A stretch of DNA of 64,000 nucleotides from Thermohalobaculum sp965247385. Lineage in GTDB: Bacteria > Pseudomonadota > Alphaproteobacteria > Rhodobacterales > Rhodobacteraceae. Of the stretch, positions 26,469 through 35,798 are shown piece after piece. Position numbers and translations under genes: made by a program. The stretch spans positions 286,497 through 350,496 of the forward strand of contig CBDFHG010000003.1 of the NCBI GenBank assembly GCA_965247385.1. The letters are read 5' to 3'. Each line of letters begins with the position of its first letter. The stretch's first letter is position 1. The notes beneath the pieces are model-generated. The model was not told the origin of the DNA, did no database searches, and saw only the letters and a list, made by a program, of their open reading frames with translations.

Positions 26469-26612
26469 TGCTTTGGAAACGGCCCCCGCCGCCGCGCCGA
26501 GATCAATGGTGCGCGAAAATGACCCTTGCGCCGCCCGGCGCCGGTTCATATTTCGCAATTCCTGTCCGGCAACGGAGTGCCGGGCGGACCAACCTATCAC
26601 AGGCGCTGACAG

Positions 26613-28073
26613 ATGATCCCACTCTCTCGCCGCCGGTTCATGGCAGGTACTGCTGGAGCGGTATTGGCGGCGGCGGCCCGGCCGGCGTTTTCGGGGGTGC
26701 TGACGGAGGCGGATATTACGCGCCTGCAGGTTGGTACCCGCCAGATCGAGGTCAACGGCAAGGCCGCGACGGCCTACGATCTGCGGCAGTCCGGCGGCGT
26801 TCAGGGGTTGTTCACCGAGATTGGCAGCGAATTCGCGGTACGGTTGGAAAACAATCTGACGGAGACGACGCTGGTTCACTGGCACGGCCTCACACCGCCG
26901 TGGCGTCAGGATGGTGTGCCGGACGTCTCGCAGGACGCGCTGAATCCCGGAGGGTCCTACGACTACCATTTTGTGCACAACCGGTCCGGCACCAATTGGA
27001 TGCACTCCCATGTCGGCCTGCAGGAGCAGGAGCTGCTCGCGGCACCGCTGATCGTGCGCGATCCGGCCGAGCGTGGGGTCGACGAGCAGGAAGTCGTGAT
27101 CCTGCTGCACGATTTCTCGTTCACGCCAGCTCTGCAGATTCTGGCCGACCTGAAGGGCGAAGGCGGTGGCGGCGAGAGCGGGACCGACATGGGCACCATG
27201 GGCAGCATGGCGAGCGGCGCCATGGCGTCGGCGGAGCAAGGTGCGATGTCTGGCATGGAAGCGGACATCAACGATATCGAGTATGACGCCTATCTCGCCA
27301 ACGACCGCACCCTCGACGACCCGGAAGTGGTGGCGGTCGAGGGCAACGGGCAGGTGCGCCTGCGCATCATCAACGGCTCCACCTCGACCAACTTCACCAT
27401 CGACCTCGGCGAGTTGCAGGGCGAGCTGATCGCCGTTGACGGCAATGATATCCAGCCGGTGCGCGGCAGCCGGTTCCCGATCTCGGTCGCCCAGCGCGCC
27501 GATATCCGGCTCGTGGTTCCGGCGGGCGGCAAGGCGCATCCGGTGCTGATGCTGCGTGAGGGCGCGCCCGAGCGCACCGGCATCATCCTGCGACCCAAGG
27601 GCGCGAGTGTGACCAGGATTGCCAGTGTGGGCGCGCAGATGAACCCGGTTCTGGATCTCGGCTTCGAGCGCGGCCTGCGCGCGCTGGCGCCGCTTTCCGC
27701 GCACAAGGCCGACCGCAGCATCGCGCTCGACCTGACCGGCGTGATGGCGAACTATGTCTGGGGTCTGGCGGTCAATGGCGAAGATGGCGCGAAGATACGG
27801 GTCAAGCGCGGCGAGCGGGTCGAGATGGTGATGCGCAACCGCACCATGATGTCCCACCCGATGCATCTGCATGGGCATCATTTCCAGGTCGTCGAGATCG
27901 GCGGCGAGCGCATCTCCGGGGCGCTCCGCGACACTGTCCTGATTCCGGGGGTGTCGGAGGTCACGGTCGCCTTCGACGCCGACAATGCGGGCAACTGGGC
28001 GTTCCACTGCCACAACCTCTATCACGCCGCCGTGGGCATGTTCACGACGGTCGAATACGATAACGTGACTTGA
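26613..28073 (+). CDS. Tat-exported multicopper oxidase (CopA/CueO-like)
   Basis: 486 residues. The N-terminus SRRRFMAGTAGAVLAAAA is a twin-arginine signal, so the enzyme is folded with copper before export to the periplasm. All four copper-binding motifs are present: HWHGL (89-91), HSH (131-133), HPMHLHGHHF in the C-terminal domain, and HCHNLYHAAVGMF (H465, C466, H467, H471, M476) with the type 1 Met. A Met/Gly-rich insert (about 187-216, six Met) resembles copper-handling loops in CueO/CopA. Likely role: oxidation of Cu(I) or other metals/phenolics for copper tolerance. No copper regulator or efflux gene is adjacent. Confidence 0.88.
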   Translation: MIPLSRRRFMAGTAGAVLAAAARPAFSGVLTEADITRLQVGTRQIEVNGKAATAYDLRQSGGVQGLFTEIGSEFAVRLENNLTETTLVHWHGLTPPWRQDGVPDVSQDALNPGGSYDYHFVHNRSGTNWMHSHVGLQEQELLAAPLIVRDPAERGVDEQEVVILLHDFSFTPALQILADLKGEGGGGESGTDMGTMGSMASGAMASAEQGAMSGMEADINDIEYDAYLANDRTLDDPEVVAVEGNGQVRLRIINGSTSTNFTIDLGELQGELIAVDGNDIQPVRGSRFPISVAQRADIRLVVPAGGKAHPVLMLREGAPERTGIILRPKGASVTRIASVGAQMNPVLDLGFERGLRALAPLSAHKADRSIALDLTGVMANYVWGLAVNGEDGAKIRVKRGERVEMVMRNRTMMSHPMHLHGHHFQVVEIGGERISGALRDTVLIPGVSEVTVAFDADNAGNWAFHCHNLYHAAVGMFTTVEYDNVT

Positions 28074-28134
28074 TGCCAGGCATTGCCCGGGCGTGCGAGA
28101 GGCCGGTGTTGACGCCGGAGCGGTGACGTTTTGC

Positions 28135-28163
28135 GGGTGCCCCGGCCTTGCGCCGGGGCACCC
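28135..28163. terminator. Perfect 12-bp hairpin downstream of the oxidase gene
   Basis: GGGTGCCCCGGC (28135-28146), loop CTTGC, GCCGGGGCACCC (28152-28163): all twelve pairs match. It is 62 bases past the stop and could end the transcript, although only TTCCTCC follows and there is no T run, so a processing or REP-like role is possible. Confidence 0.55.
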
Positions 28164-28338
28164 TTCCTCCACCAACGAAAATGGGCGCAACGGCGCGTGG
28201 CCCCGGCTCGGCGGCCGGGGCTGCATTGTTGCGTCGATGGCCAAAACAATCGGATCGGTTTTGCTACGGAGGCAGTCTGGCCGTGGGAGGCCGAAGTCCT
28301 TAAATATTGGTCTTGGCAGCACAGCAAGGAGACCAGCG

Positions 28339-29247
28339 ATGTCGATCAGACCGGTGAAGCGAATCGAGGCGGCGACGCCCACGATGGAGGGTGCGGGGGT
28401 GCATCTGCACCGGGCATTCGGCTTTGGCGACACGTCGGAGCTGGACCCGTTCCTGCTGTTTGACGATTTTCGCAATGAACGGCCCGAGGATTACCTGAAG
28501 GGGTTTCCCTGGCACCCGCATCGCGGCATCGAGACCATTACCTATGTGCTGGCGGGCACCGTCGAGCATGGCGACAGCCTGGGCAATACCGGCACGCTGG
28601 GGGCGGGCGATGTGCAGTGGATGACCGCTGGCAGCGGCATCATGCATCAGGAGATGCCCAAGGGCGATGCGGACGGGCGGATGCATGGGTTCCAGTTATG
28701 GGCCAACCTGCCCGCGTCGCTGAAAATGACGAGCCCGCGTTATCAGGACGTGCCGGGGGCGGAAATCCCCGAAACAGTGGACGATGACGGCACCCGCGTG
28801 CGTGTGGTCTGCGGGTCGTTTCGGGGTCAGCGCGGGCCGGTGGACAGCGTCGCGGCGGATCCGCGCTATCTGGATATCTCGGTGCCGCCGGGGGTTAGGA
28901 AGACCCTGAGGGTCGAGGTCGAGCGCCATGCCTTTGCCTATGTCTTCGCCGGATCGGGCCGCTTTCGCGATGCCTCGAAGCCGGTTGGGGTGCTGCTGGA
29001 GAAAGAGGTTGGCGGCGAAGAGGTGCTGATCCGCGATGGCACCGGCAACCGCTCGCTGGTGGTGTTCGACCGGGGCGACGAGATTGTCGTGCAGGCTGGC
29101 GACGAGGGGGTACGCTTCCTGCTGATCTCGGGCAAGCCGATCCGCGAGCCGGTGGCTTGGTACGGGCCGATCGTGGTAAACACCCAGGCCGAGTTGAACC
29201 AGGCCGTGCGCGAGTTGCAGTCGGGTGGGTTTATCAAGGATAGATAG
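28339..29247 (+). CDS. Pirin-family bicupin
   Basis: 302 residues with two cupin folds. The N-terminal cupin has the pirin metal site: FPWHPHRGIETITYVLAGTVEHGDSLGN (His pairs) and IMHQEMPKG (His, Glu). The C-terminal cupin starts about residue 190 (VERHAFAYVFAGSGRF). Bacterial pirins are cytosolic; some have quercetinase activity and others act as redox-dependent regulators. ATG 28339 has AAGGAGACC upstream. No adjacent gene indicates a substrate. Confidence 0.88.
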   Translation: MSIRPVKRIEAATPTMEGAGVHLHRAFGFGDTSELDPFLLFDDFRNERPEDYLKGFPWHPHRGIETITYVLAGTVEHGDSLGNTGTLGAGDVQWMTAGSGIMHQEMPKGDADGRMHGFQLWANLPASLKMTSPRYQDVPGAEIPETVDDDGTRVRVVCGSFRGQRGPVDSVAADPRYLDISVPPGVRKTLRVEVERHAFAYVFAGSGRFRDASKPVGVLLEKEVGGEEVLIRDGTGNRSLVVFDRGDEIVVQAGDEGVRFLLISGKPIREPVAWYGPIVVNTQAELNQAVRELQSGGFIKDR

Positions 29248-29465
29248 GAGGCGGGGACAGATTTGCCGGCGGAGTCCGGCGGCACGGTTGCAAGCGTCTT
29301 CCTCATCCCCTCTTCCAGTGGGAGAGGGGTGCTACGAGCGGAACGGGCGGTTCTCGCCTCTTTCGCCGGGACGGAGGCGGGGTGCTTCCGGTTGGAAAAT
29401 TGTCTCTTTCCGGCGCATCCCAGCCTGATAGTGTGCCCGCGGGCGGCAACATCAGGCAGATTCAC

Positions 29466-31796
29466 ATGACCGACGACAGCGACCTCAAGGTCACCCCGTT
29501 TTCGACCCATTGGGGCACCTATTACGCCGAAGTGCGGGGCGGGCGGCTGACCGGTGTGCGCGACTATGCGGACGATCCGGACCCGGCGGTGATCGGGCCG
29601 GGGATTGTCGATATGATCGACCATCCCACCCGGATCGCGCAGCCGATGATCCGCAAGAGCTACCTGGCCAAGGGCAGGCAGGCCGACCGCGCCGGGCGCG
29701 GGCGCGAGCCGTTTGTCGCGGTGCCCTGGGACGAGGCGCTGGACATTGCCGCCGCCGAGTTGATGCGGGTGTGCGAGACCCATGGCAACGGGGCGATCTT
29801 TGGCGGTTCGTATGGCTGGGCCAGCGCCGGGCGGTTCCATCATGCCCAGAGCCAGATGCACCGGTTCCTGAACTGCATGGGCGGCTATGTCGCCAGCACC
29901 AACACCTACAGCCATGCGGCGGTGGATGTTCTGAGCCCGCATGTAGTGGGCAAATTTCGCAGTCTCCTGCTCGACCGCGCGACCTCGTGGCCGGTCGTCA
30001 TCGAGAACACCAAGCTGATGGTGATGTTCGGTGGATTGCCGGAGAAGAACGCGCAGATCACCTCGGGCGGGGTCGGGCGGCACACCATGCCCGGCGCTTT
30101 GCGTGCAGCGAAGGCGCGGGGGGTGGAGTTTGTCTCGATCAGCCCGATCCGGTCGGACACCAGCCCGGTGATCGAGGCGGAGTGGCTGGCGCCCCGGCCC
30201 AACACCGATATGGCGGTGATGCTGGGGTTGGCGCACACATTGGTGGCCGAGGGGCTGCACGACCAGGGGTTCCTGGCGCGCTATACCGTGGGGTTTGAGC
30301 GGTTCCTGCCCTACCTGATGGGTGAGACCGACGGCCAGCCGAAGGATGCCGAGTGGGCGGCGGGGATATCCGGGCTGGGCACCGGGGCGATCCGGGCGTT
30401 GGCGCGGCGCATGGCCGGGACGCGGACGATGATTGCCGTGGCCTGGTCGATCCAGCGCGCCGACCATGGCGAGCAACCGTGCTGGATGGCGATCGCCCTG
30501 GCCGCGATGCTGGGGCAGATCGGGCTGCCGGGGGGCGGGTTCGGCATCGGCTATGGCTCGGAGAACGGCATCGGCAACCCGGTGCGGCTGTTCCGGTTTC
30601 CGGCGCTGCCGCAGGGGGAGAACTCGGTGGCGGCGTCGATCCCGGTGGCGCGGATATCGGATGCGTTGCTGCATCCGGGCGAGGCCTACGATTTCAACGG
30701 CGAGCGGCGGGAGTATCCTGACCTGCGGCTGGTCTACTGGTCGGGCGGCAATCCGTTTCATCATCATCAGGACATCAACCGGCTGGTGCGGGCGTTCCGC
30801 AGGCCCGAGACGATCATCGTCAACGAGATCTGGTGGACCCAGATGGCGCGCCATGCCGACATCGTGTTCCCGGTGACGACCATGCTGGAGCGCGAAGATA
30901 TCTCGATGACCCATTGGGAGCCGCTGATCGTCGCCATGCACAAGGCGCTGGCGCCGGTGGGTCAGGCGCGGGACGATTATGCGATCCTCTCCGGGCTGGC
31001 CCGGCGGGTGGGGGTCGAGGAAGCGTTCACCGGGGGGCGCAGCCCCGCGGACTGGGTGCAGCATCTGTGGGACCAGGCGCGCCAACGGGCGGCGGAGGCG
31101 GGGTTCGAGCTGCCGGGGCTGCAGGAGTTGCGCGAACGCGGCACCGTCTCACTGCCGCCTGCCGAGCGCGAGGCGGTGCTGATGCGGGACTTCCGGGAAG
31201 ACCCGGAGGCGAACCGGCTGACGACGCCGAGCGGGCGGATCGAGATCTTCTCCGAACGCATTGCATCGTTCGGCTATGACGAATGCCCTGGCCATCCGGT
31301 CTGGGTCGAGCCCTATGAGTGGCTGGGCGGGGCGATGGCGAAGGAATATCCGCTACACCTGATCTCGAACCAGCCGCGCACTCGGCTGCATGGCCAGCTC
31401 GATCCCGGGCGGGTCAGCCGGGCGAGCAAGATCAAGGGGCGCGAGCCGATGGTGATGCACCCGGAGGACGCTTTGGCGCGAGGCATCGCCGATGGCGACG
31501 TGGTGCGGGTGTTCAACGGGCGCGGCGCCTGTCTGGCCGGGGTGACCCTGTCGGACGAGGTGATGCGCGGCGTTGTGCAGCTTTCGACCGGGGCCTGGTA
31601 TGACCCGGAGCAACCTGGGGTGGATGGCAGCCTGTGCAAGCATGGCAACCCGAACGTGCTGACCCGCGACATCGGCACATCCCGGATCGGTCAGGGGCCG
31701 TCGGCGCAGACGGTGCTGGTCGAAGTGGAGCGCTTTGAGGGCGAGCCACCGCCGGTGACGGCGTTTGTGCCGCCGGTGATCGAGGAGCGTGGGTAA
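29466..31796 (+). CDS. bisC: Biotin/TMAO/DMSO-sulfoxide-reductase-type molybdoenzyme
   Basis: 776 residues, bis-MGD molybdopterin oxidoreductase. The molybdenum Ser lies in GGSYGWASAGRFHHAQSQ. Other family blocks are NTYSHAAVDVL, MVMFGGLPEKN, YWSGGNPFHHHQDINRL and NEIWWTQMARHADIVFPVTTMLEREDI. There is no Tat signal and no N-terminal 4Fe-4S cysteine motif, so it is cytoplasmic, as BisC is, rather than a periplasmic DMSO/TMAO reductase. BisC-type enzymes reduce biotin sulfoxide or methionine sulfoxide. The start is ATG 29466; the frame upstream (29382 onward) is not family-like. Confidence 0.85.
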   Translation: MTDDSDLKVTPFSTHWGTYYAEVRGGRLTGVRDYADDPDPAVIGPGIVDMIDHPTRIAQPMIRKSYLAKGRQADRAGRGREPFVAVPWDEALDIAAAELMRVCETHGNGAIFGGSYGWASAGRFHHAQSQMHRFLNCMGGYVASTNTYSHAAVDVLSPHVVGKFRSLLLDRATSWPVVIENTKLMVMFGGLPEKNAQITSGGVGRHTMPGALRAAKARGVEFVSISPIRSDTSPVIEAEWLAPRPNTDMAVMLGLAHTLVAEGLHDQGFLARYTVGFERFLPYLMGETDGQPKDAEWAAGISGLGTGAIRALARRMAGTRTMIAVAWSIQRADHGEQPCWMAIALAAMLGQIGLPGGGFGIGYGSENGIGNPVRLFRFPALPQGENSVAASIPVARISDALLHPGEAYDFNGERREYPDLRLVYWSGGNPFHHHQDINRLVRAFRRPETIIVNEIWWTQMARHADIVFPVTTMLEREDISMTHWEPLIVAMHKALAPVGQARDDYAILSGLARRVGVEEAFTGGRSPADWVQHLWDQARQRAAEAGFELPGLQELRERGTVSLPPAEREAVLMRDFREDPEANRLTTPSGRIEIFSERIASFGYDECPGHPVWVEPYEWLGGAMAKEYPLHLISNQPRTRLHGQLDPGRVSRASKIKGREPMVMHPEDALARGIADGDVVRVFNGRGACLAGVTLSDEVMRGVVQLSTGAWYDPEQPGVDGSLCKHGNPNVLTRDIGTSRIGQGPSAQTVLVEVERFEGEPPPVTAFVPPVIEERG

Positions 31797-31991
31797 GGGC
31801 GTAAAGGGGGAGCGCGCCCAATCGGCGCAACGCGTTTACTGGAACAGGCGCAAATGGCGCGGGGTGAGCCGGCGGAGCCGTCAGGAAAATAACTGGACTC
31901 GCGCGCGAATCGCGATTCTGTGGAATACTGCTCCGAAAGAACACGCGGCGGGGAAGCCGCCACTGGACCCGTTCACTGGAGGAAAACAATC
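31797..31991. repeat. Degenerate palindromic repeat copy upstream of the nucleotidase
   Basis: The spacer contains CTGGAACAGGCGCAAATGGCGC (in pieces) near 31839-31861, resembling the GAACAGGCGCAAAAG core, followed by GAGCCGGCGGAGCCG. The last 20 bases hold the ribosome-binding site GGAGGAAAAC of the nucleotidase gene. No gene is seen. Confidence 0.5.
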
Positions 31992-33587
31992 ATGGGACCG
32001 ATCCGATTTCTCGCCGCGATCACGGCGATTGCCGCTCTCGCCACGCCGGCCGCCGCCGACTTCACCCTGACCATCCTGCATACCAACGACATCCACAGCC
32101 GGATCGAGCCGATCAACAAATATGACAGCGGATGCTCGGCCAAGGACGATGCCGCGGGCAAGTGCTTTGGTGGCTCGGCCCGGCTGGCCACGGCGATCCG
32201 CGCGCGCCGCGCGGCAGTGGCGAATTCGATCCTGGTAGATGGCGGCGACCAGTTCCAGGGTTCGCTGTTCTACACCTACTACAAGGGCCAGGCCGCAGCC
32301 GAGATGATGAACGCGCTGGGCTATGACGCGATGACCGTTGGCAACCACGAATTCGACGACGGGCCGGAGGTGCTGCGCGGGCTGATTGATGCGGTCGAGT
32401 TCCCGATCCTGCTGGCCAATGCGGATATTTCGGCCGAGCCGTCGCTGGCGGGGGTGCTGATGCCCTCGACCGTGATCGAGGTTGGCGGGGAGCGCATTGG
32501 GCTGATCGGGCTGACGCCGGAGGACACCGACGAGCTGGCCAGCCCTGGCCCGAACATCACCTTCTCCGACCCGGCCGAGGCGCTGAGGCGCGAGGTGGCA
32601 CGGCTGACCGCAGAGGGCATCGACAAGATCGTGGTGCTGAGCCATTCGGGCTATGCCGCCGAACAGCGCATCGCCGCCGAGGTTTCCGGTATCGACGTGA
32701 TCGTCGGTGGGCACTCGCACACCTATCTGTCGAATGTGTCGGACCGTGCAGCGGGGCCGTATCCGACCTGGGTCGAGGCGCCGGATGGCAACCGGGTCGC
32801 TATTGTTCAAGCCTATGCCTTTGGCAAGTATCTGGGTGAGTTGAACGTGACCTGGGACGATAACGGCATCGTCACTGCCGCGACCGGCGAGCCCACCACG
32901 ATAGATGGGCAGGTGGCGGAAGATGGCGCGCTGAAGGCCCGCATCACCGAACTGGCCGGGCCGCTGGAGGAGATCCGCCAGCGGGTCGTCGCCGAGGCCG
33001 CCGCCGTGATCGACGGCAATCGCGAGAACTGCCGGGTGCGCGAGTGCGAGATGGGCAACCTGGTCGCCGACGCCATGCTGGCGCGGGTTGCCGGGCAGGG
33101 TATCACCATCGCCTTCGCCAATGGCGGCGGGCTGCGCGCCTCGGTCGATGCCGGGCCAGTGACCATGGGCGAGGTGCTGACCGTGCTGCCGTTCCAGAAC
33201 ACCCTGTCGACCTTCAAACTGACCGGCGCCGATGTGATCGTGGCGCTGGAGAACGGGGTCAGCCAGGTAGAGGAGATCAAAGGCCGATTCGCCCAGGTCG
33301 CCGGGCTGAAATATGCCTGGAGTCGCGTGGCGGCGCCGAATTCCGGCCGGATACTGGCGGTGCTGGTGCGGTCGGGCGATAGCTGGGTGCCGATCGATCC
33401 GGGCAAGGTCTATGGTGTCGTTGCCAACAACTACATCCGGGGTGGCGGCGACGGTTACGTGGTCTTCGCCGAAAGCGCCATCGACCCTTATGATTTTGGC
33501 CCGTCGCTGGAGGATGTGGTGGCCGAGTACCTGGCCGCTGGCGGGGCCTACCAGCCCTATCTCGATGGACGGATCGAGGAGCGCTGA
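31992..33587 (+). CDS. Periplasmic 5'-nucleotidase / UshA-like phosphoesterase
   Basis: 531 residues. A signal peptide (MGPIRFLAAITAIAALATPAAA) is followed by a calcineurin-like metallophosphatase domain: LHTNDIHSRIEP (Asp, His), DGGDQFQGS (Asp), VGNHEFDDG (Asn-His), VLSHSG and GGHSHTYL (His pair). The C-terminal 5_nucleotid_C domain (about 330-500) has NLVADAML, ANGGGLRASVDAGPVTMGEVL and substrate-stacking FQNTL. The enzyme hydrolyses nucleotides outside the cytoplasm for phosphate and nucleoside scavenging. GGAGG is eight bases before ATG 31992. Confidence 0.9.
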   Translation: MGPIRFLAAITAIAALATPAAADFTLTILHTNDIHSRIEPINKYDSGCSAKDDAAGKCFGGSARLATAIRARRAAVANSILVDGGDQFQGSLFYTYYKGQAAAEMMNALGYDAMTVGNHEFDDGPEVLRGLIDAVEFPILLANADISAEPSLAGVLMPSTVIEVGGERIGLIGLTPEDTDELASPGPNITFSDPAEALRREVARLTAEGIDKIVVLSHSGYAAEQRIAAEVSGIDVIVGGHSHTYLSNVSDRAAGPYPTWVEAPDGNRVAIVQAYAFGKYLGELNVTWDDNGIVTAATGEPTTIDGQVAEDGALKARITELAGPLEEIRQRVVAEAAAVIDGNRENCRVRECEMGNLVADAMLARVAGQGITIAFANGGGLRASVDAGPVTMGEVLTVLPFQNTLSTFKLTGADVIVALENGVSQVEEIKGRFAQVAGLKYAWSRVAAPNSGRILAVLVRSGDSWVPIDPGKVYGVVANNYIRGGGDGYVVFAESAIDPYDFGPSLEDVVAEYLAAGGAYQPYLDGRIEER

Positions 33588-33600
33588 GGCGGCGCACTGC

Positions 33601-33629
33601 ACAAGGGCGGAATGATTGTCCGCCCTTGT
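33601..33629. terminator. Hairpin between convergent nucleotidase and mutase genes
   Basis: ACAAGGGCGGA (33601-33611) and TCCGCCCTTGT (33619-33629) form a perfect 11-base stem with a seven-base loop. Located 14 bases after one stop and 17 before the other, it could terminate both transcripts; ACTTTT lies 12 bases further on the plus side. Confidence 0.7.
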
Positions 33630-33645
33630 CGGCCGCCCTGACTTT

Positions 33646-35349
33646 TCAATCGACGATCAACGGGTGGCCGAAACCGAGCTCGTCGCGCAGGCGCGCGATG
33701 ATTTCGCCGTGGCTGGCGCCCGCCTCGGCCGCATCTACCACACGGGCATAGAGGTTCTCGCCAGGGTCGCGGGCGGCATCGGTCAGGGTGTCGATTGCGT
33801 GGGCGACGGCGTCGTTGTCGCGGGTTTCCTTGTAGCGGCGGAAAGCGGCGACATGGGCCTCCATCGCGGTGCGGTCGGGGCGGTAGGGAGTGGGTTCGGA
33901 CGCCTCGTCGTCCTCGGCGTAGCAGTTGACGCCAACGATCTTCTCCACGCCGCTCTCCACCTGCTCCTGATGCGCCAGGGCCGAGGCGCCGACCATGCGC
34001 TGGACCAGCCCGGCCTCGGCGGCGGCATACATGCCGCCCGCCTTGTCGATGGTTTCGATGACCTCAAGGATCGCCTCCTCCATCTGGTTGGTCAGGGTCT
34101 CGACATACCACGAGCCCGCCAGCGGATCGATCACATCGCACAGATGGGCCTCCTCGCGCAGGATGTTCTGGGTCGCGACCGCGATCCGGGCCGGGCCTTC
34201 GCTGGGGCTGGCGATGGCCTCGTCATAGCTGTCCGTGTGCATCGACTGGAGCCCGCCGAAGATACCGGCCATGGCCTGGGCGGTCACCCGGGCGATGTTG
34301 TTTAGCGGCTGCTGTGAGGTGAGATCCGCGCCCGAGGTCTGGCCGTGGAACTTGAAGCGCCAGGACTTCGGGTCCTTCGCGCCCAGCCGCTCACGCGCGA
34401 TCCGCGCCCAGATGCGCCGCCCGGCGCGGAACTTGGCGATCTCCTCGAAAAATGAAATCGAGATGTCGAAGAAGAAGGTCAGGCGGGGCAGGAAGCTGTC
34501 CGGCTCCATGCCCGCCGCGATGCAGTCTTCAGCGTACTGGATGGCGGTGGAAAGCGTCAGACCCATGGTTTGCGCCGGGGTCGCGCCGGCCTGCTGCATG
34601 TGCTGGCCGACCACCGAAATCGGGTTCCAGCCTGGTACATGCTGGCGGCAGAACGCTACGTGGTCGGAGAAAACCCGCCGGGCGCCGGGCAGGGCCAGGC
34701 GAAAGAACATGTGGTTGGCGACGAAATGCGACAGGTAGTCGGACTGGTTGGCGGTGCCGGTGATCAGGCTCCACGGCACACCGCGCCGTCTGGCGACGCC
34801 CAACAGGAAGGCGAAGAGGGTGAAGGGCGTGGGATCGTTCATGGCAGTGGAGATCGAGCCGACCGGCACCCCGTCCAGCGCCCGCTCCATGTGATCGACG
34901 CTGTTGACCACGGTGCCGCAGGTGCCGAGCAGCGGCAACGGAACCTGGTCGCAGTCGATGCCGCGAAAGCCGGAATTGCACGGGATCAGGCTGATCGCGG
35001 TGGCACCGTGGTCGATGATCTTCAGCACCCGCTGGTTGTAGTCGGCCGGGGTGCCCAGCCCGATCAACTGACGCTGGGTCCAGGTTCGGCCGCGATGCAT
35101 GGTGGGGTAGATGCCACGGGTGAAGGGGGGCTGGCCTGGGAAGCCGAGGTCCTGGGCATATCGGCCCTGGGGCCAGTCTTGTGGCGTGTAGAGGGGTTTG
35201 ACCTCGATGCCGGAGCGGTTGCGGACGGCGCGGTCATGGTCGCTGCCATGGTCGCCGCCTGGGCCAATCTGGGCATCGTAGGCTTTGCGCCATGCCGTAT
35301 GACCCCGGTCGAGGGGCGCTCTCCGGGGGGTCTTCGGCGTTTTGTTCAT
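33646..35349 (-). CDS. B12-dependent acyl-CoA mutase, large subunit
   Basis: 567 residues, TIM-barrel (substrate) subunit of the methylmalonyl-CoA mutase superfamily without a fused cobalamin domain. Family blocks: RGIYPTMHRGRTWTQRQLIG, NPISVVGQHMQQAGATPAQT, FFDISISFFEEIAKFRAGR, FKFHGQTSGADLTSQQPLNN, GGLQSMHTDSYDEAIASP and VIDPLAGSWYVE. In methylmalonyl-CoA mutase the first block reads TMY-x-x-RPWT and a Tyr there contacts substrate; here it is His (TMHRGRTWT), and the next strand reads ISLIPCNSGFRG rather than a DLPT-type loop. The substrate is therefore uncertain: methylmalonyl-, isobutyryl- or hydroxyisobutyryl-CoA types are all possible. Its ATG overlaps the small-subunit stop. Confidence 0.85.
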   Translation of the reverse strand: MNKTPKTPRRAPLDRGHTAWRKAYDAQIGPGGDHGSDHDRAVRNRSGIEVKPLYTPQDWPQGRYAQDLGFPGQPPFTRGIYPTMHRGRTWTQRQLIGLGTPADYNQRVLKIIDHGATAISLIPCNSGFRGIDCDQVPLPLLGTCGTVVNSVDHMERALDGVPVGSISTAMNDPTPFTLFAFLLGVARRRGVPWSLITGTANQSDYLSHFVANHMFFRLALPGARRVFSDHVAFCRQHVPGWNPISVVGQHMQQAGATPAQTMGLTLSTAIQYAEDCIAAGMEPDSFLPRLTFFFDISISFFEEIAKFRAGRRIWARIARERLGAKDPKSWRFKFHGQTSGADLTSQQPLNNIARVTAQAMAGIFGGLQSMHTDSYDEAIASPSEGPARIAVATQNILREEAHLCDVIDPLAGSWYVETLTNQMEEAILEVIETIDKAGGMYAAAEAGLVQRMVGASALAHQEQVESGVEKIVGVNCYAEDDEASEPTPYRPDRTAMEAHVAAFRRYKETRDNDAVAHAIDTLTDAARDPGENLYARVVDAAEAGASHGEIIARLRDELGFGHPLIVD

Positions 35350-35798
35350 GGAACCTCTCCTTCAACCGGCTCGCGCTTGTGCCGTGCGTTGGCGGCGGCA
35401 CGGCAGACGGTGTCGATAATATCTTCGCGCGCTGCGCCGGGGCCGAAGATGGCCGCGACCCCGACGTCGAGCAGCACCGCGTGTTCCGGTTTCGGCACGA
35501 TGCCGCCGACGATGACCGCGACATGGCTCAGCCCCGCCGCCCGCAGCGCCGCCATCAGGTCCGGCACGATCAGGTGATCGGTGGCGAGCGAACTGATGCC
35601 GATGACATCGGTCTCGCCCTTCACGGCCAGCGCCACCACGTCGTCGATGTTTTGCCAAGGGGGCGTGTAGGTCACCGCCATCCCGGCCTCGCGCAGGTAG
35701 CTGGCGACGACGCGAGAGCCGCGGTCGTGGCCGTCGAGGCCGATCTTGGTGACCAATACCCGTTCGGGTTCGTTCAGGCGGTGGAAGGGGGCGGTCAT
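35346..35798 (-). CDS. B12-binding small subunit of acyl-CoA mutase
   Basis: 150 residues forming a stand-alone cobalamin-binding Rossmann domain. The base-off/His-on motif is LDGHDRGSRVVA (D22, H24, G27), followed by the GISSLATDHL and VIVGGIVPKPE loops that hold the nucleotide tail. It supplies adenosylcobalamin to the large subunit encoded directly downstream (four-base overlap) and overlaps the tetR stop by four bases, so the three genes form one operon. Confidence 0.9.
   Translation of the reverse strand: MTAPFHRLNEPERVLVTKIGLDGHDRGSRVVASYLREAGMAVTYTPPWQNIDDVVALAVKGETDVIGISSLATDHLIVPDLMAALRAAGLSHVAVIVGGIVPKPEHAVLLDVGVAAIFGPGAAREDIIDTVCRAAANARHKREPVEGEVP

Noticed and set aside
25917..28475. 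852-residue minus-strand frame
   Set aside because: It lies opposite argE, a palindrome and the multicopper oxidase; its composition (His/Arg/Asp-rich) is typical of a shadow frame and no domain is seen.
28938..31085. 715-residue minus-strand frame
   Set aside because: Antisense of the pirin and bisC genes with no recognisable motif.
31881..33602. 573-residue minus-strand frame
   Set aside because: Complete shadow of the 5'-nucleotidase gene.
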